Shown here: in pieces, positions 1 to 11,980 of the stretch | How the letters are laid out: every line of letters starts with the position of its first letter | How positions within the stretch are numbered: position 1 is the first letter of the stretch | Source: Kappaphycus alvarezii | Taxonomy: Eukaryota > Rhodophyta > Florideophyceae > Gigartinales > Solieriaceae | DNA: 64,000 nucleotides | Direction: 5' to 3' | Assembly (NCBI GenBank): GCA_002205965.3 | Contig: NADL03000021.1 | Coordinates: forward strand, 434,001-498,000 | The notes under the pieces: model-generated | What the model saw: only the letters and a program-made list of their open reading frames with translations | Told to the model about the DNA's origin: nothing | Database searches by the model: none | Translations under genes and position numbers: made by a program

Positions 1-3000
1 AAGTGATGACTGAAATAGTACCAAATAATATTTTTACTTTAGATGAGACTAGATAAATTTACAAGCTATCGCCAAAACGAAACTATGTTTTATAAAGAGG
101 TCCGCGAATACATTCCTAGGGGAACTACGGATAAAATAGTACGGTGATTTTACATATTTTTGTTGTAATCGTCCTTGAACTATAACAAAAGGGTATGGAA
201 ATTATTCGGATTTTTTTGGAAAATAAATCAGCCTTATACATATTTATATCCAATACTGCATAATTTTCCGCGTTCTAAGCCTCTATCACTGAAAAATAAC
301 CACAATTTTAGTCATAATCACCAAAGGCAAAGAACCATTGAGCTGTCAGAGGAGTTCCAACAAAGGATTCTTAGCTAGAAATAGGTTTTTTGTAATGACT
401 TGACGATATTATGAGCGATAATCGCTCTAATACGATAATATCGAATATAATTGTTTTTCATCATACAGTTGCTACATCCTCAATTGCTTTGAAATCGGTC
501 AGTATTATTATTCTCACCATCGTTTCATATATTCCATAATTACTTTGAAATTTATATTCATATAGGTAACGTTATGAATATGCAAGGGACGAATAATTAT
601 AGCTGTTCTTCTCTGTCTTCCATTGAATCTTAATATTTGTATCAAAGACAAAGCCTTTCCAAATTGAGGTAAAATTTAATCGTGACGATTAGTAGTCATC
701 CTGCTGGTTATCTTCAACTTATGTATTGATTATTAACCAACTACAGTCAAATGGGGTACGAAATTGAAGTCCTCATTTGCTGCGAATTCATTAAAGGTCA
801 ACATCATAGCTTTAGACGTACCTATCATTACTCCTTGGTGCTAATCAACTTTCAAATTTCCGTTAGATGATAAGGTGGGCCCTGAGGAATATCATCTCTC
901 AGTTATTTTAGCGTATAAGTGAACAAATAGTTTACTAGACGTCAAAGAGCTGTATGCTTCTATCTGTTGAAACCTTGAAATAAGTTTTTTGGTAGCGATG
1001 TGGATAATTCTTTCGTAAATTTTAGATTTCATAGTAAAAAATCTCATTCAGAGCGTCCAAAATGCCCTTAGGAATTTAAACGAAATGAATAACAGGAGCC
1101 AGGGGAATAACACCAAGAACTAGAAGAATAACGCTGCATGATTTGGTTTTGCACTAAGTTTCTAAATCAGTCAAAGGATTAGTGTTAGCACTAATAACAT
1201 CCATTGCATTCCTCTTTATGAGGAAAACCTTGATCAGCGCTTGCTAGAACTGTAAATTTTCCTGACCTCCGTTGAACTGTGGAACAGATTCCAAGTTCTC
1301 TCCGGTTATTTCCATCAGAGCGTGCTCAATCTCGATAGCGGTTGATCCGTGAGATGAATTCTTGCAAACCTTGTGAGCCGATTTCCCACTCGAAGCATTC
1401 TGTTCACAACCCCTTTCTAGTGCAGTAGCGTATCGCTGCCATAATCGTGATCTTCTTCTTGATCTGCGAAGGTTATACTAGTCCTGTAACTTTTTAGACG
1501 TACTTTCCAACGTGGTTATTAATATAGGGTTGCTGAGACACAAGTTTGTTCCCGAAGAGCGCATGCGGATAGCTCGGTAGGTGGATTTTACTGGCGGAGT
1601 TGTACAGCTTGAATAAATAATCCCCGAACGAAAGACTACTAGTCACTGAGATAAAAAAGATCAAAATCAAACGCAATTATACTTCAGATCTAGCTGTAGA
1701 CCGCCCATTTCAAACCAACAGCTACTGTGCTGTATCTCAACGGTAGAGATCATCTAAGAGGCATTCCCATTAATTATCACGCAGTCCATCGGATACTGCT
1801 GTAAACAAACGGTAGAGCGCACATGAATGGCTTTCCTGGTAATTACTAAACGCTACAGTCTCCAACAGATTATTGATCAGAAACGTTCTGTTGCTTTAGA
1901 AAAATTCTGAAACGGAAAAAAAATATTTTAGTGGATGACACGTGCAATGAAGAGAACCAACTATTTCTGTGAAACGGAATTGTGCAAAAATATTGAAATC
2001 AGTATTTCTTTACAGTTTTAAATAATTCGAACTGCAGCGGCTATCATCTCTAGCAATGTTATCTGGGACAAAAAATTCTGTAGAAAACAGGTCATTGGCT
2101 CACAAATTTTAAAAGTATCTAAACTGGTTTACTATTACTCCCAATTGAGCTTAAATTCGAAAAGATGTTTAATCCATGAAGAGGAGCTGTACTCTGGCGA
2201 TGAAGATAGAAAGGGTTTAATTGATAATTATCGAGCTATTTTAATGTGTAAAATGATTCTAAGATGCCAAATGTTTATATTAGGACTACAAACGTTCAAT
2301 TCAATGACAAACTAAACTCTAGATGCGTTAAGGTCGACCAAGATACCATTTTGAGACCTATTTTACATGAAAATAGTCTAATAGATACCCTAAAATATCC
2401 TAACATGCTAGTAAGTGAGTAAAGTGATAAAATTTTTCGCAACTCCCCTTTTTAGGTATTGCAGATGCTTCATGGTCTAATAATTTACCAAGATATGACT
2501 TTCCACCCGTAAATGATCTTTCAAACTATTCATGAGTTGTTTGTGTTTTCTTTTCCTGCTTGGGTACACTTGGAAACGCTTTTAGTGTAAATGTAAAATA
2601 ACGTGATCCAAAACAATATTGCACTTAGAGGACATTCAAACAAGTAAACTTCAGTCTTTCTAACTATTTTTTGACAGGTTTGAACACTATGAGTTTTCGT
2701 ACCTCGACATACGTTCCGCTTTATGACGTCATTACAACTACAAGATACACAACTTTTGTTACTCTAAAAATACACTTTGATACTGTACTTAGCCCTTTTC
2801 CTTTTTTAGAATACATCTTTATGTATTTTAGATGGTCAACCCAAATAATTCAGTAAAATATATTTAAAATGTAAAATACAACAAAGGTCGATATTTGTGC
2901 TTCAAAAATAGGACTCCTAAGGGTCATTTGTGAGGCAGGTAAAATTTTATCTAAAATCTAAAATTTGGATTCAGAAATGACAGAAAATAGTTCTGAATTT

Positions 3001-5001
3001 CTTCAAGCTCTTTTCATCATCTTACAATCGAATATGATGATAGCTTGTTCAAGGAAAAGTTTGCGGGGTAAATTTAACTCTTCAACCGATGAAAAATTTC
3101 GTGGGAGTAGTCGGAGAGGTTAGCGTCTTTTTATCGCCTGATTCCGAGAGCCCTATAATTGACACAAATAATTCAGGTGGGTTGCTAGTTTGGGACAAAT
3201 AGAACCGCCACACCATAAGTGCTTCTTTTAGGTACAGTGAATCCAAACCCATGTAATTTATCCGATTATTTTCTTATTTTTCAGTTCTCTAGTCTAGGAG
3301 ATAGACTATAAGTATATTTCTTTAAACACAATACAATTTTTTGCAAGTTGATTTTGATTCCTTATGTTTTAGGCTTGAAGGCCTCTGCTTTTCTGAAATT
3401 TTTTTATGAGTGGTACATACCTAATATATGTACACAGTGAAAAACTTTTGGGGAATGTTTGTTTTATATAGCCTGAAAAATAGAAGACCTTTTTCAGGGT
3501 ATCAAAGTTTGGTATTTTACGGAATTATACCAAGATTGGAAGTATCAGCAACTAATTCTGACCGGAAAACGGCTGTACAGGAATTTTTGAGTTTACAGGC
3601 GCCAGGGACTACTTTTGAGCCTTTACTATTTTCTGACGATACTTTTAGTGGGTTCTCGCAAGGTATTTTTGAATTTTTTAAGCTCTTTATTTCCTCCCTC
3701 TAATGAGACTTCGTTCGAATCTGAAAGGTTTGGGAGTGATGGTTAAGATAAAATGTTTCCCGGAAACGAAAAAAAGCTGCGAGTTGTGTGATAAATTCGG
3801 CGTTAAGTATGATATCGCAACTTTTTCGGCAATCTGTCGTCCCAAGATACTTAAACATAGACTAAGACCACTAATTTACCGTTTTATTTGTCCTTAAACG
3901 CTAGTTTATATTCAGTAGAAAACGGAGGAGTTATTTTTAGGGCTCAGAAACGACACGTTTTGATATTTTTAGACTTATATATTACGATTATGGTCTTGTT
4001 GAAAGGCTTGGAAGGCTTCAGAAGTGCCTCTTTTAAATTTTCCGAGTTCTGATTCACTTTACTTCCATCTTTACCCTGATCAATCATTAATGTGCATTTA
4101 CAAGGAGGCAAGTCACGTCAAATCTCATTTCAGCTCTCTAAATTCTGTTTCAAGTACATGAACAATTATTTGATTGGGTTACTATTCTACTATTATATTT
4201 TAATCCTAAAGTTTGGGTGTAAACTTTCATGGATCTCGATTCTTGTTCAGCAATATTCTGCAAGGCGATATCAAATTATTTTCGATGGTCTCGCATTTTT
4301 GGCTGCCCACGAAAACTGTTAGTCTAGTCACTGAAAGTTTTCAGCAGCATTAGAAACCTCTTCAAGAGGACATGACAGAAAATTTTTGAAATCGTAAACT
4401 GCTTTCATCAGCGGAATGTTTAAAGTGTATTGCCCCGGTTGTAACCCGATTGGTTTTCAAATTCCAGCCAGTTTTCATTGGGTTAAAAATGAAGGTTTAC
4501 AATATTTTCGAGAATTTTCGGCATATAAATGATAAAAAAGTACTTTCTGAGGAATCTGAAATAAAATAGTTGAGATCGCGTAATGCGACTGTTTTTTTAC
4601 CAAAATTTCTTTCATATTTGTGTTAAGTTATGTAAAAATTAGCCATTTTTTGTTTAGCTTATTTTACTTTTATCTGCGAGAAGTAAAATTATGTAGAGCT
4701 CTACAAAAATGAATTATCAGAGCATTAAAAGATCAAAACATTATGAAATTATTGTTCAAGTAACGCAAATGGGGAATATAAAAGGTGGGGATTATTTAGA
4801 CAGGTCCTTTTGTGCTAAACGATGTTGGTAAAATTATTCTGATGGAAAATTCTTTACATATGCCTTTTTAGTCTTCTACTAGCTGTACTATAATTCAGAA
4901 AAATAGGAACCCGTTCATCTGTCGTTCCTGGAGCAAGTTTGTTGGCGAAAAATATATATGCCTGTCATGCATGAAGCAGTCTGCAAAATTTTTGAATCAT
5001 A
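1..5001. other. AT-rich, gene-poor region
   Basis: This stretch is strongly AT-rich and stop-rich in all frames. The longest frames (near 3428-3703, 3703-3897 and 4092-4322, +) show no family I recognise and no coding-like composition. On the minus strand, about 1252-1480 holds an open frame of roughly 75 codons without an ATG that is rich in charged residues and could be a decayed transposon or gene fragment. I see no promoter, RNA gene or clear repeat here. Confidence 0.5.
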
Positions 5002-6428
5002 CTGAGTACAAAGGCATAACGCTGAGGTATTTCCTTCGAGTTAAGAGATCACTTCAGACAGTTTGAAAACTAAAAACCACAAATTAAGGCTAACAAGGAG
5101 TCGGATGTGCCTCTTTCTCTCTAAGCTTTCTGCGATGGAATAGCTGCGGTCTCTGGTGGCAAGGAGAATCAGGGTTGTAGAGCAGTAGTAACCACTTTGG
5201 CCGGAACAATTAGTTCAATTAGTTCAAGCTTGGTAAAACCAGAAATTGAAACTTTTATTTACAAACCTACGGAAATCTTGCTTTATCTGTACATTTTTAA
5301 TCTTTAGATTTCCAAAAGGTACTTAAAAATTATTACAAAAATCTTAAATTTAAATGGGTTTAACAATCAATCTACCAGAGTTTAAACTATTTCGGTCCTC
5401 ATTTACTGGAAAAAGAACCCTTATTTTTCAACTTTTAGAGCAGAGATGGACCGAAATGTCTCACGACTTTCTGAATCCAGCTCAATATCTATTTATAATT
5501 TATCTAGTGCGATTTGAAGGTTTCAGAGTGTCTTTCTATCTCTTTTTGTATTTATAAACGATGGGATATGCTTTTTGTTCTTAATTTTAACCCAAAAGAA
5601 TCTACTGGTTTATGAAAGTCTAGACGAATAATTTTCTGATGGATTGTGAGACCCGACAGTGATCCGGAGAATTTTTCAACCTTGCAGAGTATCGTATCAG
5701 AAGAATTGATGAACAAGAGTGCGAGCCGGACAGCATCTGATGTAGAAGTGGATCAGCAGCGTTGAATATCTCCTTTGAAGATTACTTTGTTGTCGCCAAC
5801 GACAACCTAGAGTTCCCTGTTTATATTCAGACGCCGGAGTTCGGACCGTCAAAGGTGATTAAATATCAAGGAATAACAATGAGAGGTAATATAATATAGG
5901 AAAGAGAAGTAGAAAAGAGGGGAACCCGGGCGGTAAACCTGGCTACAGCCATATATGTAATTGTAAAGGAGTTTTAGAAGCTATATTTAGGCCTAAAGTA
6001 GAGATGCAACACTGAGGTAGCGTTCTATTCTTTATTACTAGTGAACAGGTAGGCATAAATACCAGTTGGTTGAGTTGGGACTATCTACGATGGAACGGTT
6101 AGTAAACTAACTGTCGGCCAAGTAAGAATTAGAAAAGTTAGAGATGAGTTGGGTCTACACCTGATCAAATCGGCTGCTATTGCTTGCAAAAATACCAGGT
6201 CCAAGTTGGGGTCCGAGTAGTCAGGACTGCATGCCCTCCGCTCCACTTGGTTAAATGTACTGGTCCATGATCAATACTGGTTGAAATTCGCAAAAAACCT
6301 ATTGTACAGTAAAACACAGTACCATCTGTTAGAAGTGGGCTCAATTTTCCAAATATGGATCGAAAAAAGATTAAAAATCAGCTCTGCTAGCCAGGGGCAG
6401 TACATTGCGAATGCCAATTAAGCTACAG
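5002..6428. mobile_element. Non-autonomous TIR-like element, copy A
   Basis: This segment aligns by eye along its length with 9193-10186 and, reversed, with 63393-64000. Shared blocks include the CTCTTTCTCT(C/T)TAAGC block near the left end, TGAATATCTCCTTTG, a GGCGC/GACGCCG block, a CCCGGGCGG block and ATCAGCTCTGC near the right end. The ends are imperfect inverted repeats: CTGAGTACAAAGGCATAACGC on the left, and CTGTAGCTTAATTGGCATTC read from the right on the other strand. Both flanks carry TA at the junction (catA|CTG and CAG|tag), which would fit a TA target duplication. Copy A is about 430 bases longer than copy B because of extra AT-rich DNA at roughly 5217-5650. No transposase was recognised, so it is probably mobilised in trans. 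It might instead be a solo LTR of unusual structure. Confidence 0.6.
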
Positions 6429-7332
6429 TAGATGACGCGGCGTAAATGGAAACTTCTTGGCGAGTGTTTCATATTTCCTGCACGTCGAAATTTATCACGG
6501 GTAGAACTGCAAATTTGGTAGTGTCCTGGTGCGTAGTATTTCCGTAGAGGTATTTTTGGATATGTATTGAATCTTATTTACACCTATTTGATATTCGGCA
6601 ACGGAACGTAATCTCTGAACGCGTTTTTACCTATCATCTTAATGAAGAATAACTAAATGGTCAAATATTTGCTCTAAATCCCCTAAATATCAACATAGAG
6701 ACAAAAAATATATAAATTGACTTCTTTTCGGACCCTTGGGCCGCCGCGTGTTTTAGAATCTATTTTTATTGCAGTCAAATATTGGTTTGAGGCTTTTTCT
6801 GTCACATATTGGCTTCGATCTTGAAATACTAGTTGCAAGGTTCCAAATTCTAGAAGCCTGTATTTGTAGATGATTTGGATGGGATTCTCTCCCATTCTTA
6901 CATGAGAAAGCGTAAGTTTTGCACCCAGCTCCTGACACGAAACAACTTAATGTACACAAAATGTTGTAGCTGTGCAGAGCGCTGTAATATCAGGTTACAA
7001 GCCGCCTACAACTGCTCCAGCAAGCATGCTGGACGTTCTGAGTCATCTCTTGTGAGATGGACCGACCACAAATCAAATGCAATATCTGGAAGAATATTCT
7101 GTCGAATATGGAAATTGAGTCGGTCCAGATTAACAGTATGAAACTTGAATGTTCATCCGAAGAAACAGAGGATTCAGTCGCGATCAAATCCGGAAATATA
7201 GATGCCACGGAAGTGGTTCATAAAAACGGAAATGGTAAATGTCACCAGAAAGAAGAGCAAAGGATCGTGGAAATTAATAAAATTTTGAAACCCCTTCCCT
7301 CTGCCATGTCTGAGAAGATATCCGGTACATTA
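6429..7332. other. No recognisable gene
   Basis: This is mixed-composition DNA between TIR element copy A and the zinc-finger-like ORF. Short frames occur on both strands but none has a recognisable motif. A plus-strand frame at 7057-7551 begins like a protein but ends in a T-rich low-complexity run that is antisense to the next feature. Confidence 0.4.
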
Positions 7333-8118
7333 TTAATAGTTCTTTTTCTGATTGGCACTGGAAGTGGTTCTATTTTCTTTTCGCACCTCTATTCGAGGGC
7401 TTCTAATTTTATTTGTTTTCTTTCTTTCTTTTTCCCTTCTTTTTTTTGTTTTTTTCTGGTTTTTTTTACAATAAAATACTCTAATTACGTCTCTTCTCGC
7501 CGAGAAAGGAAGCTCTCCTACGGTGCTTTTACTGCGCAGATGAGTCTCTAGGTCGATCCTGGCGAAGGTAATGTCGCAATCAGTACACCGCGGAGGATCC
7601 TTGCTTTCCCTTAACCTTTGTTCTGCCTTTGGTGCCTCCCCAGCCTCGTGCACAGCTTTTTGTCCGGAACTGACGAACTCGATGTCGCAGATGCGACAGT
7701 GAAACTTAGGCTTTTTGCCTTTCTTATTCCTCTCCTTCTCTCCCTGTCTGTTGCGACTTTAAAAGCTGTGGTACAGACAAGGTCAATGGGGCCTGGGCCC
7801 AGGAAGTAGCCACGGAAGAGGACCAAGGGCGGTTGTACGGTGCGACGGACGGGACGAAGGCTGTGCAGAGCGAGGGGGTTGTCTTGAGTAGCTAGAGGCT
7901 TGGGAAGGAGACCAGTCCCGATGGAGACCTTTCGGATTCTTCGACCCCTCCTCGGCCTCGTCGTCAATAAGGGGATGCCTAGGGTAAGCTGTGATGGCAG
8001 AGCTCTCCCCTTCGGTAGATCTGTTGACGAGGCCTTCCCTTTCTTCCCTCCGACGGAGTTCCTGATACCTTTGATGATCCTTCGGGGTGCGTAGTGGCTT
8101 CCTTAACCCTCCAACCAT
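7333..8118 (-). CDS. Zinc-finger-like ORF, degenerate, product unknown
   Basis: Starting at the ATG at 8118, a minus-strand frame runs for about 110 codons through a basic, proline- and serine-rich segment. After two in-frame stops around 7740-7785 the same frame reopens. The downstream part has two CxxC units in a C2H2/U1-like arrangement: CRICDIEF followed by a His 12 residues after the second Cys, and CTDCDITF followed by a His 11 residues after. In both, the last metal-binding His of a normal finger is missing. The tail is Lys/Arg-rich. The stops could lie in an intron, since AG-ending pyrimidine-containing stretches are present, or mark a pseudogene. I cannot assign a function. Nucleic-acid binding is only an inference from the finger pattern. 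It could also be a transposon gag-like protein. Confidence 0.35.
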
Positions 8119-8162
8119 TCCTCGAAGTTCCAGGAAGGTTTTTAGAGTATAGCAGTCACTGA

Positions 8163-8293
8163 GGGTATTGCCCCCTTGAACTTCGAGCTAAGCACCGAAA
8201 GTCCAAAGAGACAAGGGACACCTGCAGTATAATGGGTATTGCCCCTTGAACTTCGGTATGCACACCGTAAGTCCAAGGAGACAAGGGACACCA
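8163..8293. repeat. Tandem duplication, about 67-bp period
   Basis: Two adjacent copies share ATTGCCCC(C)TTGAACTTCG, then an ACCG(A/T)AAGTCCAA block and GAGACAAGGGACACC. They lie just upstream of the minus-strand zinc-finger-like ORF, so they could sit in its promoter region. That placement is only positional. Confidence 0.75.
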
Positions 8294-8334
8294 CTGCCTA
8301 AAGGACAACAGGGAAGAGGACAGCAACGTTCGGG

Positions 8335-8390
8335 AGCTTTTGGGTTTTTGGGTTTGGGTGTTTTGGGTTTGGGGATGGTGGTGCTTGGGT
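8335..8390. repeat. GGGTTT-rich low-complexity tract
   Basis: Repeated TTTGGG/GGGTTT units occur with variable spacing. They look like degenerate telomere-type or G-quadruplex-pr one sequence. A similar but shorter tract lies at 17608-17632 near the WDR44-like gene. Confidence 0.6.
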
Positions 8391-8589
8391 GTGGTTTTTT
8401 TTTAATGTCGGTCGAGGCTCACACCCCAGTCGACCAGCCTTTATATAGAGATTCGCAATTTTCTAAAACGCACAAATTGGTGCTAAATTCCTAGCAAAAT
8501 ACAAAAAGTAGCCCCTAGACCCCATTTTTGCCTGTTTTGAGGCGCCTCTGATGTACTGTTGTGCAGTGCACTCTATTTGTGACTCAGAG

Positions 8590-8683
8590 CCATGCACAGT
8601 ACTGTACATGCCTCTCGTATCCCAAATTTGTGGCCACGTACAGTACTGTACATGGCTCTCGTGACCATAAGTTGTGGCCATAG
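8590..8683. repeat. Tandem repeat carrying GTACAGTACTGTAC palindrome
   Basis: Two copies of about 46 bases are present. Each has a CAGTACTGTACATG core, then CTCTCGT, then TTGTGGCCA. The core is a perfect or near-perfect palindrome and matches palindromes found elsewhere in the window upstream of host genes. Confidence 0.75.
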
Positions 8684-8889
8684 GACACCGGCCACTATGA
8701 GCCACATAACAATTATCATCTTACCAATTTATTTCATGGGGCGTTTCCGATTTAAGACAAGCAATTGTACCGGTCACTCATTCCTTCCAGCTTACCGACA
8801 CTTAGCCAATTTACCACAGACCCACACATCAAACGCCAAAATATGACCATTTTATCTCGTAAATCGTCACAGAAATTCGAGAAATTACA

Positions 8890-9192
8890 TTATTCCCGTC
8901 ACAAAGGTCATTTCCTGTGTGTTTACGCCAGACAATGATGGAAAACTTCTATTTTGCGTCGAATACCGACAAAACAACAAAGCAATGGTATCAGATCGAT
9001 TTCAGATTCTAAATATGGAGTAAATACTCGATTCTTTGAAGGACAGAAGATATCTGACATCAATTAACCTGTACAATGGCTATTGGAAGATTATTTTAGA
9101 TAAAAATTATAAGGATAAAACAACTTTTACCAGCAACATTGGTATATTGAGGTCCAAAATAATGCCTTCCTGTCTCATGAATGCAGCAGTTA
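8890..9192 (+). pseudogene. Gypsy reverse transcriptase, N-terminal half
   Basis: The frame shows TPDNDGK, FCVEYRQNNK, a Leu-Asp-Ser-Leu-Lys-Asp motif near 9030, then LTSINLYNGYWKI, KTTFTSN and LMNA. These correspond to the fingers and palm motifs of Ty3/gypsy RT (TPKKDGSLRFCVDYR, SLDLxSGYWQI, GLMNAPATF in the family). The consensus phenylalanine-glycine before LMNA is altered, and the frame runs straight into the inserted element at 9193. Confidence 0.75.
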
Positions 9193-10186
9193 CTGAAGTG
9201 CAATGCGCGGTGCGCAGTTCTTCTCGTCTAGGAACGGAACACCGTCAGATAATGAGAAACCCAACACACACACACGACGACCCACAGGGTGTTCGCTGTC
9301 CCTCTTTCTCTTTAAGCACCCTGCGATGCAGTAGCACAGCTCGCCGACGGCGAGGAGAAATGGAGTTGGAAGAGCGAGGGTAATTCCTTGGACGGCTGGA
9401 CAGTATACTTTTCCTCCGGGTTGTAAGGCTGGGCCGTGGTCCGCGGAATTCTAGAAACTTGGTATGGGACGATTCCAAAGTACCGTAGACACCAGGGGTG
9501 TAATACTGGGCAAAGAAGATGTAGAATGGGTCAGCTGTGCTGAATATCTCCTTTGGAGATAAGGATGTTGTCAACAACAAAATATTGAAGTTCCTATTTG
9601 TATATAGACGCCGAAGTCCGGGGCGCCAAGCGTGAGTAAATATCACAAACAAAAAAAGGGGTAGTATAATGTTAAGTAGAAGGGGGGAATAGAAAGGGAG
9701 ACCCGGGCGGATAAACGTGGCTATAGCCAAAGTTGCCGTTGGCAAGGTTTCTGCAAAGGCGGAAGTTGGGAGTCAAGTTCAGAGCCAACACCGGGGTGCT
9801 GTTTAATCTGGGGCTCTAGTGGCCAGGTAGATAAATACTAGTTAAAATAGGTTAGGGTTATCTACGACTGTCGGGTGAGTAAAGTTAGGGTCAGGCAAGT
9901 TAGGGAGATCAAAGTTAGAGGCAAGTAAATTCGACGCTTGGCCCAATAGAATCCTTTCACCTACGAAAATATCAGGTCCCATTTGGGGGCCGAGTGGTCC
10001 AGATTGCAAGCACTCAAGCCCCATCCGGTGGGTGTACAGTACCAAAATAATAGCGGGCGACAAAAGGAAATTGCCCTTACTGTACTGGACAGTGCCTTCT
10101 GGTTAGCGGTTAATTAGATCCAAAAAAAGGATCACAAAATCAGCTCTGCCGATGGCAGCACAGTGTGAGTGCCTATTGCACTACAA
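9193..10186. mobile_element. Non-autonomous TIR-like element, copy B
   Basis: The copy is 994 bases and is inserted into gypsy RT between the LMNA motif and the segment leading to the YIDD catalytic box. Removing it by eye brings the two RT halves together near GCAGTTA / CCACTCGA, which supports these borders. Its ends, CTGAAGTGCAATGCG on the left and TTGTAGTGCAATAGG read from the right on the other strand, form an imperfect inverted repeat. A 166-codon minus-strand frame at 9245-9745 has no recognisable domain and is probably fortuitous. Insertion into an already existing gypsy copy means this element moved later. Confidence 0.7.
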
Positions 10187-10680
10187 GGACCACTCGAAGA
10201 ATTGTGAATGCGTTTTTGAAGGGAATTCCATTTGAAAGGGTGTATATTGATGATTTTTTGGTATTCCCAGAAACTTTGAATAACCATATTTCTTATTTTA
10301 AGGCAGTAGTGGGGAGAATATCATTTTACGTCTGGAGAATAAAATTGAGCAAATTAATCTTTGTGCAGGATTCCATAAAGCTATTAAACCACATTGGAGT
10401 TCGAGAAATAATTAACGTCGATCCCAAAAAAACGAGAAAAATCAAATTGGCACCAAGACCTAATTCAATGACGGAAGTTCGGAGTTTCTTTACGTCTATT
10501 CTCATATTATCAAAGATTCACCGAAGATTTCGCTATGACAGCGGTACCGCTACACGCCGGAACTGCGGAAATGGACGGTTTGCCGGGAACGGAGATATTA
10601 GAATCGCATTCGGAGAACTTAAAAAGAAGCTATGTGTCCCTCCATTACTTATTTATCCGTATTTTAAAAGCCATTTCTAG
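10187..10680 (+). pseudogene. Gypsy reverse transcriptase, C-terminal half
   Basis: The frame resumes with RRIVNAFLKG, then VYIDDFLVF. The YIDD is the catalytic aspartate box of RT. It continues with KLSKLIF, DPKKTRKI, and MTEVRSFFTS, which corresponds to the thumb and connection region of the family (KVRAIxxWPxPxxxxxLRSFLGL). The frame is intact for about 160 codons, so this is one of the better preserved parts of the element. Confidence 0.75.
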
Positions 10681-11080
10681 TGAAAACAGATGCATATGAT
10701 CCATTTTTATGAGCAGTTCTGCCCCAAGAGGATGAAAACGGAAGGCTAAACCCCGTTCAATTTCCCATTCATCTTTTAATGATGTAGTGAATATATAATA
10801 CCTTTATGAGAGGGAAGCACTAGTCGTCGTTTTTGCACTGAGAAAGTTTCGCGTTATTATGTTATCACCGGAAACTTTTGTCCACATAACTCTCCACTAG
10901 GCACTTAAGACAGCATTACTGAAAAAACATGTACATCATCAGTTAGCTAGGTGGCTCTACATATTATTAGAACATCAGTTTGAAATTTTGTACAGATTCG
11001 GACGCATTAATTAGCCAGTTGATTACTTATATCTTTTGGGGAACCCATTGAATCCAGATAACTGTTTCCCGAGAATATCA
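10681..11080 (+). pseudogene. Gypsy RNase H, decayed
   Basis: Fragments in more than one frame show KTDAYD (the first catalytic Asp region), an Arg-Glu pair followed by VVFALRKFR, then LLKKHVHHQLARW and FEILYRFGR. These match the order TDAS, E-x2-A-x2-x-L-x-x-x-R and the RW--L-EF-I-Y--G block of Ty3/gypsy RNase H. There are several stops. Confidence 0.6.
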
Positions 11081-11309
11081 TTGGAATTACGTTAATGCAA
11101 TGATTGCGAAATAAACTTTCGAGGCGAATATTCAAGTCAAGAACTCATTTGATCCTCAGGGGACTTCTAAATACAAAAAGTCGACATATAGCACAGATAA
11201 TGGGTGCGAAAAAACCAGAAGGCCTTTGCTCTGTGTGAAGAAAGGCTCTTTCGACTTACTAAAGCCGGTCCCCGACTGGTAGCTCCATTGAAAAAAATCA
11301 ACTTCTTGT

Positions 11310-11980
11310 GTATATTTCATAATGAACTAGGTCATTGTGGCTCGTAACAACAAAGAAATTCATTACGGAAATATTTGGCGGCCAAATATGCACAAAGATG
11401 TTTACAAATTCTTCATAGCTGTGACCCCTGTCAAAGGTTCAATCCCATTCCGAAGTGCAAGAGTACTATAAGCTTTCCGATTTCAGGCCTTTTTGAAACT
11501 TTCAAGTCGATTTTGCCGGTCCATTCAAAAAAGTTCGTTTGGGAACAAAATTTCTTCTCGTACTATTAAGCACCTTACTTGCTGGCCATTGGAAGTCACG
11601 AATAAAGAAGATACTGTAGTTACGGTTCTGAAATTCTTTTATAAGGAAATAGTTGCGCCATTTGGTATTCCAAAAGGGAACATCTCGGATAACTCTGTTT
11701 GTTTCGCCCCAACGACCTTTCTGTACTTTTTAAGAGATAATTTCATTTAATTGAAAAGGTTTCCAGTCTATACTTCTGCGTCCGACGGAGAGGCTGAAAT
11801 AATGATTGGAAAACCCAAAAGATCAATAGTGAAAACTATAGTAGGGGAAGAACTCGACTGGAAAAACGCTTTATCAAAGCCAATATACGGGTGTCGTTGG
11901 AGGAAGGGTGTAAACGGTCGCTCAGCATTCGAGCTCATGTACGTAAAAGCTGCGAGAATTCTAGAAGGACGATTTAAGTG
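11310..11980 (+). pseudogene. Gypsy integrase, decayed
   Basis: This carries an HNELGHCG zinc-domain start, then CDPCQRFNPIPK with the paired cysteines of the HHCC domain. Next is FGIPKGNISDNS, corresponding to the catalytic GxPxxIxSDxGxxF box, with His/Asn changes. It is followed by DGEAEIMIGKPKRSI, corresponding to the catalytic Glu segment (NGQxERxNxxLKxxL). Frames are broken between motifs. Confidence 0.7.

Larger units (their letters stand above)
8890..11980 (+). mobile_element. Ty3/gypsy retrotransposon remnant (pol), split by TIR element
   Basis: In plus-strand order this holds reverse transcriptase, RNase H and integrase segments with many stops and frameshifts, so it is not functional. 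The RT is cut at 9193 by TIR element copy B and resumes at 10187. The downstream end is uncertain, with decayed integrase tail sequence possibly to about 12300. I could not identify LTRs, a primer-binding site or a gag region. The domain order RT, RNase H, integrase is that of Ty3/gypsy and not copia. Confidence 0.8.

Noticed and set aside
7057..7551. 164-codon plus-strand ORF with a hydrophobic end
   Set aside because: The hydrophobic tail comes from a T-rich low-complexity run that is antisense to the Lys/Arg-rich end of the zinc-finger-like ORF. No motif supports it.
9245..9745. 166-codon minus-strand ORF inside TIR element copy B
   Set aside because: It is not conserved as an open frame in copy A and has no recognisable domain.
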